Part shown: positions 6,588-12,015 of the stretch, in pieces
How positions within the stretch are numbered: the first letter of the stretch is position 1
Layout: every line of letters starts with the position of its first letter
Assembly: GCA_910578975.1 (NCBI GenBank)
Contig: CAJTRZ010000023.1
Span: 1-12,015, forward strand
Length of the DNA stretch: 12,015 nt
Reading direction: 5' to 3'
Source of the DNA: an uncultured Eubacterium sp.
Lineage (GTDB): Bacteria > Bacillota > Clostridia > Lachnospirales > Lachnospiraceae
Made by a program: the position numbers and the translations under genes
The notes under the pieces: model-generated
What the model was told of the DNA's origin: nothing
Seen by the model: only the letters and a program-made list of their open reading frames with translations
The model's database searches: none

Positions 6588-7223
6588 ATGAATAAGATTT
6601 CAAAAGCAGTAATATCAAGACTGCCAAGATATTATAGATATTTGGATGAACTTAAGGCACAGAAAATAGAACGGATTTCATCAAAAGAGTTAAGCAAAAT
6701 GATGAATGTTACTGCATCACAAATTCGTCAGGATTTGAATAATTTTGGGGGGTTTGGACAACAGGGATACGGATATAATGTTCAGTATCTTTATGATGAA
6801 ATAAGTAAACTTTTAGGACTAGATGTTCCCCATAAGATGGTTATTGTAGGAGCCGGCAATTTGGGACAGGCGATTGCTAATTATGGAAATTTTAAAAACA
6901 GAGGGTTTGAAATAACAGCTTTGTTTGATAAAAATCCTGAATTAATCGGGAAAAAAACTGTTGATGCAGAAATTTTAGATATTAATTATTTATATGATTA
7001 TGTGAAAGAAAACAATGTAGAGATTGTGGCATTGACACTGCCAAAAGAGCCAGCCAGAAAAGTAGCTGAAAAATTGGTGGAATGTGGAGTAAAAGCATTT
7101 TGGAATTTTGCCCATACGGATTTGAGATTTTCCGGTGATATTATTGTAGAGAATGTTCATCTGTCAGAAAGTCTTATGAAGTTAACTTATAGAATCTCTG
7201 ATAAAGATAAGAGTGAAAAATAG
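6588..7223 (+). CDS. rex: Redox-sensing transcriptional repressor Rex
   Basis: Rex is a homodimeric repressor that binds its operators when the NADH/NAD+ ratio is low and releases them when NADH binds. In anaerobes it typically controls fermentation and NAD-recycling genes. At 211 residues it has the usual length. The N-terminal winged-helix domain (about 1-80) contains PRYYRYLDEL (13-22), the recognition-helix segment TASQIRQDLNNFGGFGQQGYGY (42-63) and the lead-in to the Rossmann domain. VIVGAGNLGQA (85-95) is the NAD(H)-binding GxGxxG loop. FWNFAHTDL (171-179) and the C-terminal swap helix (about 190-205) are also visible. AGGAG lies 6 bases before the ATG. It is transcribed divergently from the ABC-F gene and lies 13 bp before the NAD(P)HX repair gene. 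A Rex-like operator overlaps its own promoter. Confidence 0.97.
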   Translation: MNKISKAVISRLPRYYRYLDELKAQKIERISSKELSKMMNVTASQIRQDLNNFGGFGQQGYGYNVQYLYDEISKLLGLDVPHKMVIVGAGNLGQAIANYGNFKNRGFEITALFDKNPELIGKKTVDAEILDINYLYDYVKENNVEIVALTLPKEPARKVAEKLVECGVKAFWNFAHTDLRFSGDIIVENVHLSESLMKLTYRISDKDKSEK

Positions 7224-7225
7224 AT

Positions 7226-7230
7226 AGGAG
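7226..7230 (+). promoter_or_regulatory. Ribosome binding site that fixes the nnr start
   Basis: AGGAG is followed immediately by a TTG (7231), too close to be used as start, and 6 bases later by the ATG at 7237. The ATG is therefore the start, and the possible two-residue TTG extension is rejected. Confidence 0.85.
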
Positions 7231-7236
7231 TTGCCA

Positions 7237-8706
7237 ATGAAATATATTTTTACAGGAAAACAGATGAGAACTGTAGATGATTATACAATAAAAAACATTG
7301 GAATCCCGGGAATTGTATTGATGGAAAGAGCAGCATTTTGTTTGGCTTCTCTTATTATGGAAAATGAATCTAAAGAAAAGTCAGTTCTTGTGGTCTGTGG
7401 AACAGGAAATAATGGAGCTGACGGTTTGGCAGTATGCAGGATGTTGCACCTGAATGGGTATAACACCTGTATTTGTGTTTTGGGGGATGTAAAAAAGGCT
7501 ACAGATGACTTTAAAACCCAGTACAAAATCGTGAATAATCTGGGAATAAGTATTATGGACAGTATTGTGTCAGCTGATATAATTGTAGATGCTATATTTG
7601 GTGTCGGTCTATCAAGGGAAGTTACAGGCAGATATAGAAGTTTCATAGAACAGATGAATCAGATGAGGGCGAATATATATTCTGTAGATATTCCTTCAGG
7701 GATTGATGCGGATACAGGAAAGGTACTCGGTGTTGCTGTAAAAGCACAGTATACAGTAACTTTTGGTTGCCACAAAGTAGGGACGGTGTTGTATCCGGGG
7801 GCAGATTATTGTGGCAGAGTGACGGTTGCGGATATTGGTTTTGTGTGGCAGGAGACTTTAGAAAATACAATAAAGCATGTAGAAAAAGAAGATTTATGCA
7901 ATCTTCCGAAAAGAAAGAATTATTCAAATAAAGGCACTTACGGTAAAGTGTTAATTATTGCGGGCAGTAAAGAAATTTCAGGTGCAGCAATATTATCAGC
8001 ATTGGCTGCATTTAAGACTGGTGCAGGAATGGTAAGAGTATTTACCCATGAAAATAACAGGAATATTATTGGAAAACTAATTCCCGAAGCTATGATAAAT
8101 ACATATGATACAGAAAAGTTTGATATGAAATCACTGGCAGCATGTATTCACTGGTGTAATGTAATTGCTATTGGACCTGGAATTGGTACAGGGGAACTTC
8201 AGTCAAAGATGGTGGAAAAGGTTTTAGAGGCAAAATTACCGACTGTGCTAGATGCGGATGCAATTAATACAATATCCAGAAAAAACGATATAAAAAATAA
8301 ATTACATAAGAATGTTATTATGACTCCTCATTTGGGAGAACTCAGTAGATTTATGGCTGTTTCTATAGAAAAAATTGCAGAGAACCTCATAAAATATGCA
8401 AACCAGATAAATTACCAATATGGAGTTTCTGTTGTATTAAAAGATGCCAGAACTGTCATTGTAAATCAGCAGGGAACATATATTAATCTGACAGGAAACA
8501 GTGGTATGGCTACGGCTGGTAGTGGTGATGTTTTGACAGGAATTATTGCAGCGCTGCTTGGAATCGGGGCAGGTCAGGATAATGCCGCAGTACTTGGACC
8601 ATATGTCCATGGATGTGCAGGAGATCTGGCGGCAGAATATCAGACAAAAGAAAGTATGATGGCAGGAGACATCATAAAGAAGATTGCAGAAGTGATGAAG
8701 AGATAG
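7237..8706 (+). CDS. nnr: Bifunctional NAD(P)HX epimerase/dehydratase
   Basis: This enzyme repairs hydrated NADH and NADPH. The N-terminal YjeF-N domain (about 1-210) epimerises R- to S-NAD(P)HX, and the C-terminal ribokinase-like domain (about 225-489) dehydrates S-NAD(P)HX using ADP. In the epimerase half, GTGNNGADG (55-63), VDAIFGVG (117-124) and DIPSGIDADTG (151-161) are visible. In the dehydratase half, GKVLIIAGS (236-244), GPGIGTG (313-319), LDADAI (338-343), TPHLGE (363-368) and the nucleotide-site AGSGDVLTG (427-435, catalytic-type Asp431) are visible. At 489 residues the fusion is full length. It lies 13 bp after rex, so redox sensing and cofactor repair share a transcript. The next gene starts 51 bp on with no terminator between. 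Confidence 0.96.
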   Translation: MKYIFTGKQMRTVDDYTIKNIGIPGIVLMERAAFCLASLIMENESKEKSVLVVCGTGNNGADGLAVCRMLHLNGYNTCICVLGDVKKATDDFKTQYKIVNNLGISIMDSIVSADIIVDAIFGVGLSREVTGRYRSFIEQMNQMRANIYSVDIPSGIDADTGKVLGVAVKAQYTVTFGCHKVGTVLYPGADYCGRVTVADIGFVWQETLENTIKHVEKEDLCNLPKRKNYSNKGTYGKVLIIAGSKEISGAAILSALAAFKTGAGMVRVFTHENNRNIIGKLIPEAMINTYDTEKFDMKSLAACIHWCNVIAIGPGIGTGELQSKMVEKVLEAKLPTVLDADAINTISRKNDIKNKLHKNVIMTPHLGELSRFMAVSIEKIAENLIKYANQINYQYGVSVVLKDARTVIVNQQGTYINLTGNSGMATAGSGDVLTGIIAALLGIGAGQDNAAVLGPYVHGCAGDLAAEYQTKESMMAGDIIKKIAEVMKR

Positions 8707-8744
8707 ATAAACAAAAGATGAGTTTTATAAATGTTTAGAAGAAC

Positions 8745-8752
8745 AGAGGTGG
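8745..8752 (+). promoter_or_regulatory. Ribosome binding site that fixes the alr start
   Basis: AGAGGTGG lies 5 bases before the ATG at 8758. The in-frame ATG at 8731 has no comparable site and would add nine residues not typical of the family. Confidence 0.75.
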
Positions 8753-8757
8753 ATGAG

Positions 8758-9942
8758 ATGAAGTTGGATAAATATTTTAGAGGATATGCTACGATTGATC
8801 TTGATAAAATTACCAGAAATGTTATGAATATGAAAGAAAAAATCAATCAGGATACAGGAATCATTGCCGTAATTAAAACGGATGGATACGGTCATGGAGC
8901 AGTGCCTATTGCAAAAGCATTGGATGATATTTTTGTGGGATATGCAGTGGCAACTGCGTATGAAGGGCATAACCTCAGAAGACATGGGATTACGAAACCA
9001 ATTTTTATTTTAGGATATACATCTGTTGATACTTATGAAATGGTAATAAAAGAGGAAATGATTCCGGCTATATATAGAAAGGAAGATGCACAGAATCTTT
9101 CTGAGGTAGCAAAAAAATTCAAAAAAGACGTGGACATTAATATTGCTGTTGATACGGGAATGAGTCGGATAGGGTATATACCATGTGAAGAGGCAGTTAA
9201 AGAAGTATCAGAGATTGCTAAAATATCAAATGTTCATATAAAATCCATCTTTACACATTTTGCAAAAGCAGATTATAGGGACAAAACTTTTACCGAAAAA
9301 CAGTTTGAAGAGTTTAAAGAATTTATAAAACAACTGGAAGAGGTGGGAGTGCGTATTCCAATTCATCAATGTGCCAACAGTGCTGCAATGATGGAGATGA
9401 AAGAAACATCTATGAATCTGGCAAGAGCAGGTATTTCTATGTACGGGCTTTATCCGTCAGAGGAGATGGATCATGAGACTATGAAGCTGGAACAGGCAAT
9501 GAGTATTTACAGTCATGTTGTTCATGTTAAAGAAATAGAAGCTGGCAGAGGAATCAGTTACGGACAGATATTTATTGCAGAAAAAAATATGAAAATAGCC
9601 ACAATTCCTATAGGTTATGGAGATGGATATCCGCGAAATCTTAGTAATAAAGGCTATGTTCTTATTGGCGGGAAAAGAGCAGATATTGTAGGCAGGGTTT
9701 GCATGGATCAGTTTATGGTGGATGTTACAGGCATGGATGTTCAGGTAGGAGACAAGGTTACACTGGCAGGACGGGATGGAAAAGAAGAAATACTAATTGA
9801 TGAGCTGGCAGTTCTTGCGGGTACATTCAACTATGAATTTGTATGTGATTTAGGTAAGAGAATACCAAGAGTTTATCTGAAAAACGGGCAGATTGTGGGA
9901 ACCAAAGATTATTATGATGATGATTATGAGATAAATATTTAG
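8758..9942 (+). CDS. alr: Alanine racemase
   Basis: This PLP enzyme interconverts L- and D-alanine and supplies D-alanine for peptidoglycan in the cytosol. It has 394 residues from the ATG at 8758, close to the usual 385-390. The fold-III TIM barrel carries the PLP lysine in VIKTDGYGHG (Lys40). The usual motif is KANAYGHG, so the Asn is Asp here. DTGMSRIGY (132-140) and RAGISMYGLYP (223-233) are visible, followed by the beta domain with GISYGQIF, whose Tyr268 is the second catalytic base. IPIGYGDGYPR (283-293), RVCMDQFMVDVT (313-324) and DELAVLAGTFNYE (348-360) also match. The C-terminus is a short acidic tail (DYYDDDYE). It lies 51 bp after nnr and 68 bp before mazF. The alr-mazF order is also known from Bacillus. 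Confidence 0.97.
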   Translation: MKLDKYFRGYATIDLDKITRNVMNMKEKINQDTGIIAVIKTDGYGHGAVPIAKALDDIFVGYAVATAYEGHNLRRHGITKPIFILGYTSVDTYEMVIKEEMIPAIYRKEDAQNLSEVAKKFKKDVDINIAVDTGMSRIGYIPCEEAVKEVSEIAKISNVHIKSIFTHFAKADYRDKTFTEKQFEEFKEFIKQLEEVGVRIPIHQCANSAAMMEMKETSMNLARAGISMYGLYPSEEMDHETMKLEQAMSIYSHVVHVKEIEAGRGISYGQIFIAEKNMKIATIPIGYGDGYPRNLSNKGYVLIGGKRADIVGRVCMDQFMVDVTGMDVQVGDKVTLAGRDGKEEILIDELAVLAGTFNYEFVCDLGKRIPRVYLKNGQIVGTKDYYDDDYEINI

Positions 9943-9998
9943 CAGAAGTGAATACACATTCCAAAATGTGGAATAATATAGTTATTAGAAAACAAATT

Positions 9999-10004
9999 GG
10001 AGTG
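9999..10004 (+). promoter_or_regulatory. Ribosome binding site that fixes the mazF start
   Basis: GGAGTG lies with its GGAG core 8 bases before the ATG at 10011. It supports that ATG over the in-frame GTG at 9948, which has only a weak AGCAGA before it. Confidence 0.8.
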
Positions 10005-10010
10005 TTGAAA

Positions 10011-10358
10011 ATGGTTATTAGACGAGGGGATATTTATTATGCTGATTTAAGACCGGTTATTGGCTCGGAACAGGGCGGAATCAGACCGGTACTGATAATT
10101 CAAAATGATACGGGAAATAGACATAGCCCTACGGTAATTGTGGCAGCAATTACGAGCCGGATGACAAAGGCTAAACTTCCCACACACATAAAAATTGATA
10201 AAGACAAATGTGATATTATTAAAGATTCTGTGATTTTATTAGAGCAGCTTAGAACAATAGATAAGCAGAGATTAAAAGATAAAGTATGTCATCTAGATGA
10301 TGAAATGTTAAAAACTGTTGATAAAGCGCTTTGCATAAGCTTGGAACTAAATACATAA
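10011..10358 (+). CDS. mazF: MazF/NdoA-type endoribonuclease toxin
   Basis: MazF dimers cut single-stranded mRNA at short specific sites; the Bacillus enzyme cleaves at UACAU. From the ATG at 10011 it is 115 residues, and Bacillus NdoA has 116. The similarity by eye is very strong: RRGDIYYADLRPVIGSEQGG (4-23), RPVLIIQND (25-33), AAITSRM (45-51), AKLPTH (54-59), DSVILLEQLRTIDKQRL (72-88) and HLDDEM (94-99). The catalytic pair known from Bacillus, Arg25 and Thr48, falls at exactly the same positions, so the enzyme should be active and with similar specificity (inference). In Bacillus the antitoxin gene lies between alr and this gene. Here only 68 bp separate them and no antitoxin is seen. Starting at GTG 9948 would add 21 residues, which is unlikely. 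Confidence 0.95.
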   Translation: MVIRRGDIYYADLRPVIGSEQGGIRPVLIIQNDTGNRHSPTVIVAAITSRMTKAKLPTHIKIDKDKCDIIKDSVILLEQLRTIDKQRLKDKVCHLDDEMLKTVDKALCISLELNT

Positions 10359-10369
10359 GGCATGTGAAG

Positions 10370-10398
10370 TTGACTATTGAAATAAGAAATGATACACT
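10370..10398 (+). promoter_or_regulatory. Predicted sigma-A promoter for yebC
   Basis: TTGACT (10370-10375) and TACACT (10393-10398) are separated by 17 bases in the 84-bp gap after mazF, about 44 bases before the YebC start. It would let yebC and the HAD gene be expressed independently of the rex promoter. Confidence 0.55.
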
Positions 10399-10442
10399 TG
10401 AGATTGCGTAAATTAGAAGAAATTACAAAGGAGTGAAATTTT

Positions 10443-11171
10443 ATGTCAGGACATTCAAAATTTGCAAATATTAAACATAAAAAGGAGAAAAATGATGCCG
10501 CAAAAGGAAAGCTGTTTACAATTATTGGTAAAGAGATTGCGGTGGCAGTAAAAGAAGGTGGAGCTGATCCGGATAATAACAGTAAGCTTCGTGATGTGAT
10601 TGCCAAGGCAAAAGCAAATAATATGCCAAATGATACCATTGAAAGAGGGATTAAAAAAGCCGCTGGTAATGCCAGTGCAATTAATTACGAATCCGTTCGA
10701 TATGAGGGATATGGACCAAATGGAACAGCAATTATTGTGGATGCGTTAACAGATAATAGAAACAGAACTGCAGCCAACGTGAGAAACTGTTTTACAAAAG
10801 GAAATGGAAATGTCGGAGCACAGGGATGTGTTTCCTACATGTTTGACGAAAAAGGACAGATTATTATTGCAAAAGAAGAGTGTGAGATGGATGCAGACGA
10901 GTTAATGATGATTGCATTAGATGCAGGTGCTGAAGACTTTTCAGAGGAAGAAGACAGTTATGAGGTTGTAACAGACCCGGCAGATTTCAGCGGAGTTCGT
11001 CAGACTTTGGAAGATGCAGGCGTTAAGATGGCGCAGGCAGAAGTTACAATGATTCCACAGAATTATGTGACACTAACGGATGAGGAATCAATCAAGAGAA
11101 TGAATATTATTATAGATAGATTAGATGAAGATGAGGATGTACAGCAGGTTTATCATAACTGGGACGAATAG
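10443..11171 (+). CDS. yebC: YebC/PmpR (TACO1) family protein
   Basis: The 242-residue protein starts with the family hallmark MSGHSKFANIKHKK and continues with KLFTIIGKEIAVAVKEGG (24-41), ADPDNNSKLRDVIAKAKANN (41-60), MPNDTIERGIKKAAG (61-75), YEGYGPNGTAIIVD (88-101) and NRNRTAANVRNCF (105-117). A later acidic domain includes EDFSEEEDSYEV, and the protein ends with the typical HNWDE tail. The family was long annotated as transcriptional regulators. More recent work ties it, like mitochondrial TACO1, to translation through proline-rich stretches, so the regulator label should not be taken as settled. AAAGGAG lies 9 bases before the ATG. The HAD gene follows after 5 bp, which suggests coupled expression. 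Confidence 0.95.
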   Translation: MSGHSKFANIKHKKEKNDAAKGKLFTIIGKEIAVAVKEGGADPDNNSKLRDVIAKAKANNMPNDTIERGIKKAAGNASAINYESVRYEGYGPNGTAIIVDALTDNRNRTAANVRNCFTKGNGNVGAQGCVSYMFDEKGQIIIAKEECEMDADELMMIALDAGAEDFSEEEDSYEVVTDPADFSGVRQTLEDAGVKMAQAEVTMIPQNYVTLTDEESIKRMNIIIDRLDEDEDVQQVYHNWDE

Positions 11172-11176
11172 GACGA

Positions 11177-11914
11177 ATGAACACAGTATTATTTGATTTA
11201 GATGGAACATTGCTTCCGATGGACTTAAAAGAATTTACAGATACATATATATGCCTGTTAAGCAGCAGACTGGAATCAGCAGGATATGATGCGAAAAAAG
11301 TAATTGCAGGTATTTGGGTTGGGCTGAAAGCGCTGGCTGGGAATAATGGAATGATTACGAACGAAGAGTGTTTTTGGAAAGCCTTTGAAAATTTCATGAC
11401 AGATGGCAACGGCAAAATGGAGAGCAAAGTCAGGAGAAAACTCGAAAAAGAAATTAACAGATTTTATAAAGAGGACTTTGGTGTAGCGAGGTATGTTACA
11501 CATCCATTAGATACAGTAAGTGAGTGTGTAACGATATTAAAAGATAAAGGTTATCAGTTAGTTGTTGCTACAAACCCAATTTTTCCGGAAGTAGCTACAT
11601 TGGAGCGTATTTCCTGGGCGGGGCTTAAGGTAGAGGATTTTTCGCTAATTACTACCTATGAAAATTCATGTTATACGAAACCGAATTTGGAATATTATAA
11701 GTATCTGTTAAAGATTCTTGATAAAGATCCGGAAGATTGTCTGATGGTTGGAAATGATGTTCGGGAAGATATGTGTGCAAAAAAATTAGGCATTGATGTA
11801 TTTCTTATGGAAGGAAATGTTATCAATGATATTGATGCTGATATTTCAGAATTAAAAAGAGGAAATTGGAATGTATTTCGGGAATATGTTTCTAATTTAC
11901 CAACTATAAATTGA
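11177..11914 (+). CDS. HAD-superfamily phosphatase, substrate unknown
   Basis: This 245-residue cytosolic protein has the four HAD motifs. DLDGTLLP (7-14) holds the nucleophile Asp7 and acid/base Asp9. VVATNP (129-134) holds Thr132. YTKPN holds Lys168. VGNDVREDM (191-199) holds the metal-binding Asp194 and Asp198. Residues about 16-105 form a helical cap of C1 type, so small phosphorylated metabolites are likely substrates. The sequence does not say which one. The ATG lies 5 bp after the yebC stop with only a weak AGG before it, so translation is probably coupled to yebC. Its stop codon touches the terminator stem. A haloacid dehalogenase or phosphoglycolate phosphatase label would be guesswork. 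Confidence 0.88.
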   Translation: MNTVLFDLDGTLLPMDLKEFTDTYICLLSSRLESAGYDAKKVIAGIWVGLKALAGNNGMITNEECFWKAFENFMTDGNGKMESKVRRKLEKEINRFYKEDFGVARYVTHPLDTVSECVTILKDKGYQLVVATNPIFPEVATLERISWAGLKVEDFSLITTYENSCYTKPNLEYYKYLLKILDKDPEDCLMVGNDVREDMCAKKLGIDVFLMEGNVINDIDADISELKRGNWNVFREYVSNLPTIN

Positions 11915-11960
11915 AAATACCCATATATGTTTTGGTTCAAAATATATATGGGTATTTTTA
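11914..11960 (+). terminator. Strong intrinsic terminator of the rex-to-HAD cluster
   Basis: The arms at 11914-11933 and 11939-11958 pair over all 20 positions (19 Watson-Crick and one G-T) around a GGTTC loop. The stem ends in TATTTTTA, giving a T-tract, and the other side carries an A-tract, so it may work in both directions. The left arm starts at the last base of the HAD stop codon. The remaining 55 bases of the window are AT-rich with no gene start that I can support. Confidence 0.9.
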
Positions 11961-12015
11961 TGCCTTGGATGCATATGAGAATATAAGGGATAAGTATTTG
12001 AAATATAATAAAATA

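Noticed and set aside
7281..7927. Two minus-strand open frames inside nnr
   Set aside because: They lie wholly within a well-supported gene on the other strand, lack ribosome binding sites and encode no recognisable motifs.
8731..8757. Nine-residue N-terminal extension of alanine racemase
   Set aside because: There is no ribosome binding site before 8731, whereas AGAGGTGG sits ideally before 8758.
8640..8985. Minus-strand frames across the nnr-alr junction
   Set aside because: They are complementary to strongly conserved coding sequence, including the racemase PLP-lysine region, and carry no motif of their own.
10289..10639. Minus-strand frame across the mazF-yebC junction as a possible antisense antitoxin
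   Set aside because: It has no ribbon-helix-helix or other antitoxin pattern, and its open frame follows from the codon bias of yebC on the other strand.

Overview
The window looks like chromosomal, mostly housekeeping DNA from a low-GC Gram-positive anaerobe, probably a clostridium of the Lachnospiraceae type. The grounds are A/T-rich codon use, strong AGGAG-type ribosome binding sites, a Rex redox repressor, a MazF protein very like Bacillus NdoA, and a YdiF-type ABC-F protein next to rex. That arrangement recalls the Bacillus ydiF-rex neighbourhood. The genus is inferred from gene content and style, not from a search.

Layout. (1) Positions 1-200 hold the end of an unrecognised element. 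One frame is open to a stop at 196-198, but the opposite strand is also open, and the DNA contains consecutive hairpins and an 18-bp perfect palindrome. (2) Positions 270-3361 hold a tight rightward pair: a group III-like 6-phosphofructokinase and polyphosphate kinase Ppk1, 5 bp apart. (3) Positions 3461-6380 hold two leftward genes: a divergent carbamate kinase and, upstream of it, an ABC-F ATPase with a long C-terminal coiled coil. A hairpin at about 3378-3405 separates the convergent ppk1 and arcC ends and is best placed to terminate arcC. (4) Positions 6381-6587 are a divergent control region. It has a GC-rich hairpin in the ABC-F leader and a consensus promoter for rex, whose -35 box overlaps a Rex-operator-like sequence. 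(5) Positions 6588-11914 hold a rightward cluster: rex, bifunctional NAD(P)HX repair enzyme, alanine racemase, MazF-type RNase, YebC-family protein and a HAD phosphatase. It closes with a strong intrinsic terminator that starts at the HAD stop codon.

How the genes fit together. Rex senses the NADH/NAD+ ratio, and the next gene repairs damaged NAD(P)H, so the head of the cluster joins nicotinamide redox sensing to nicotinamide repair. Alanine racemase feeds D-alanine to the cell wall. MazF follows it as in Bacillus, but with no room for the antitoxin gene that sits between the two there. YebC has a predicted promoter of its own and is closely coupled to the HAD gene. Phosphofructokinase with Ppk1, and the lone carbamate kinase, concern energy and phosphoryl transfer.

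Four upstream-most start codons were moved downstream because a clear ribosome binding site supports the inner ATG (pfk, nnr, alr, mazF). No CRISPR array, tRNA, rRNA or complete insertion sequence was seen. No intergenic stretch exceeds 300 bases. I did not find a convincing new multi-gene system. The best second-look items are the 1-200 element, the ABC-F leader hairpin, the Rex-like operator, the antitoxin-less MazF and the atypical active-site motifs in the carbamate kinase and phosphofructokinase.
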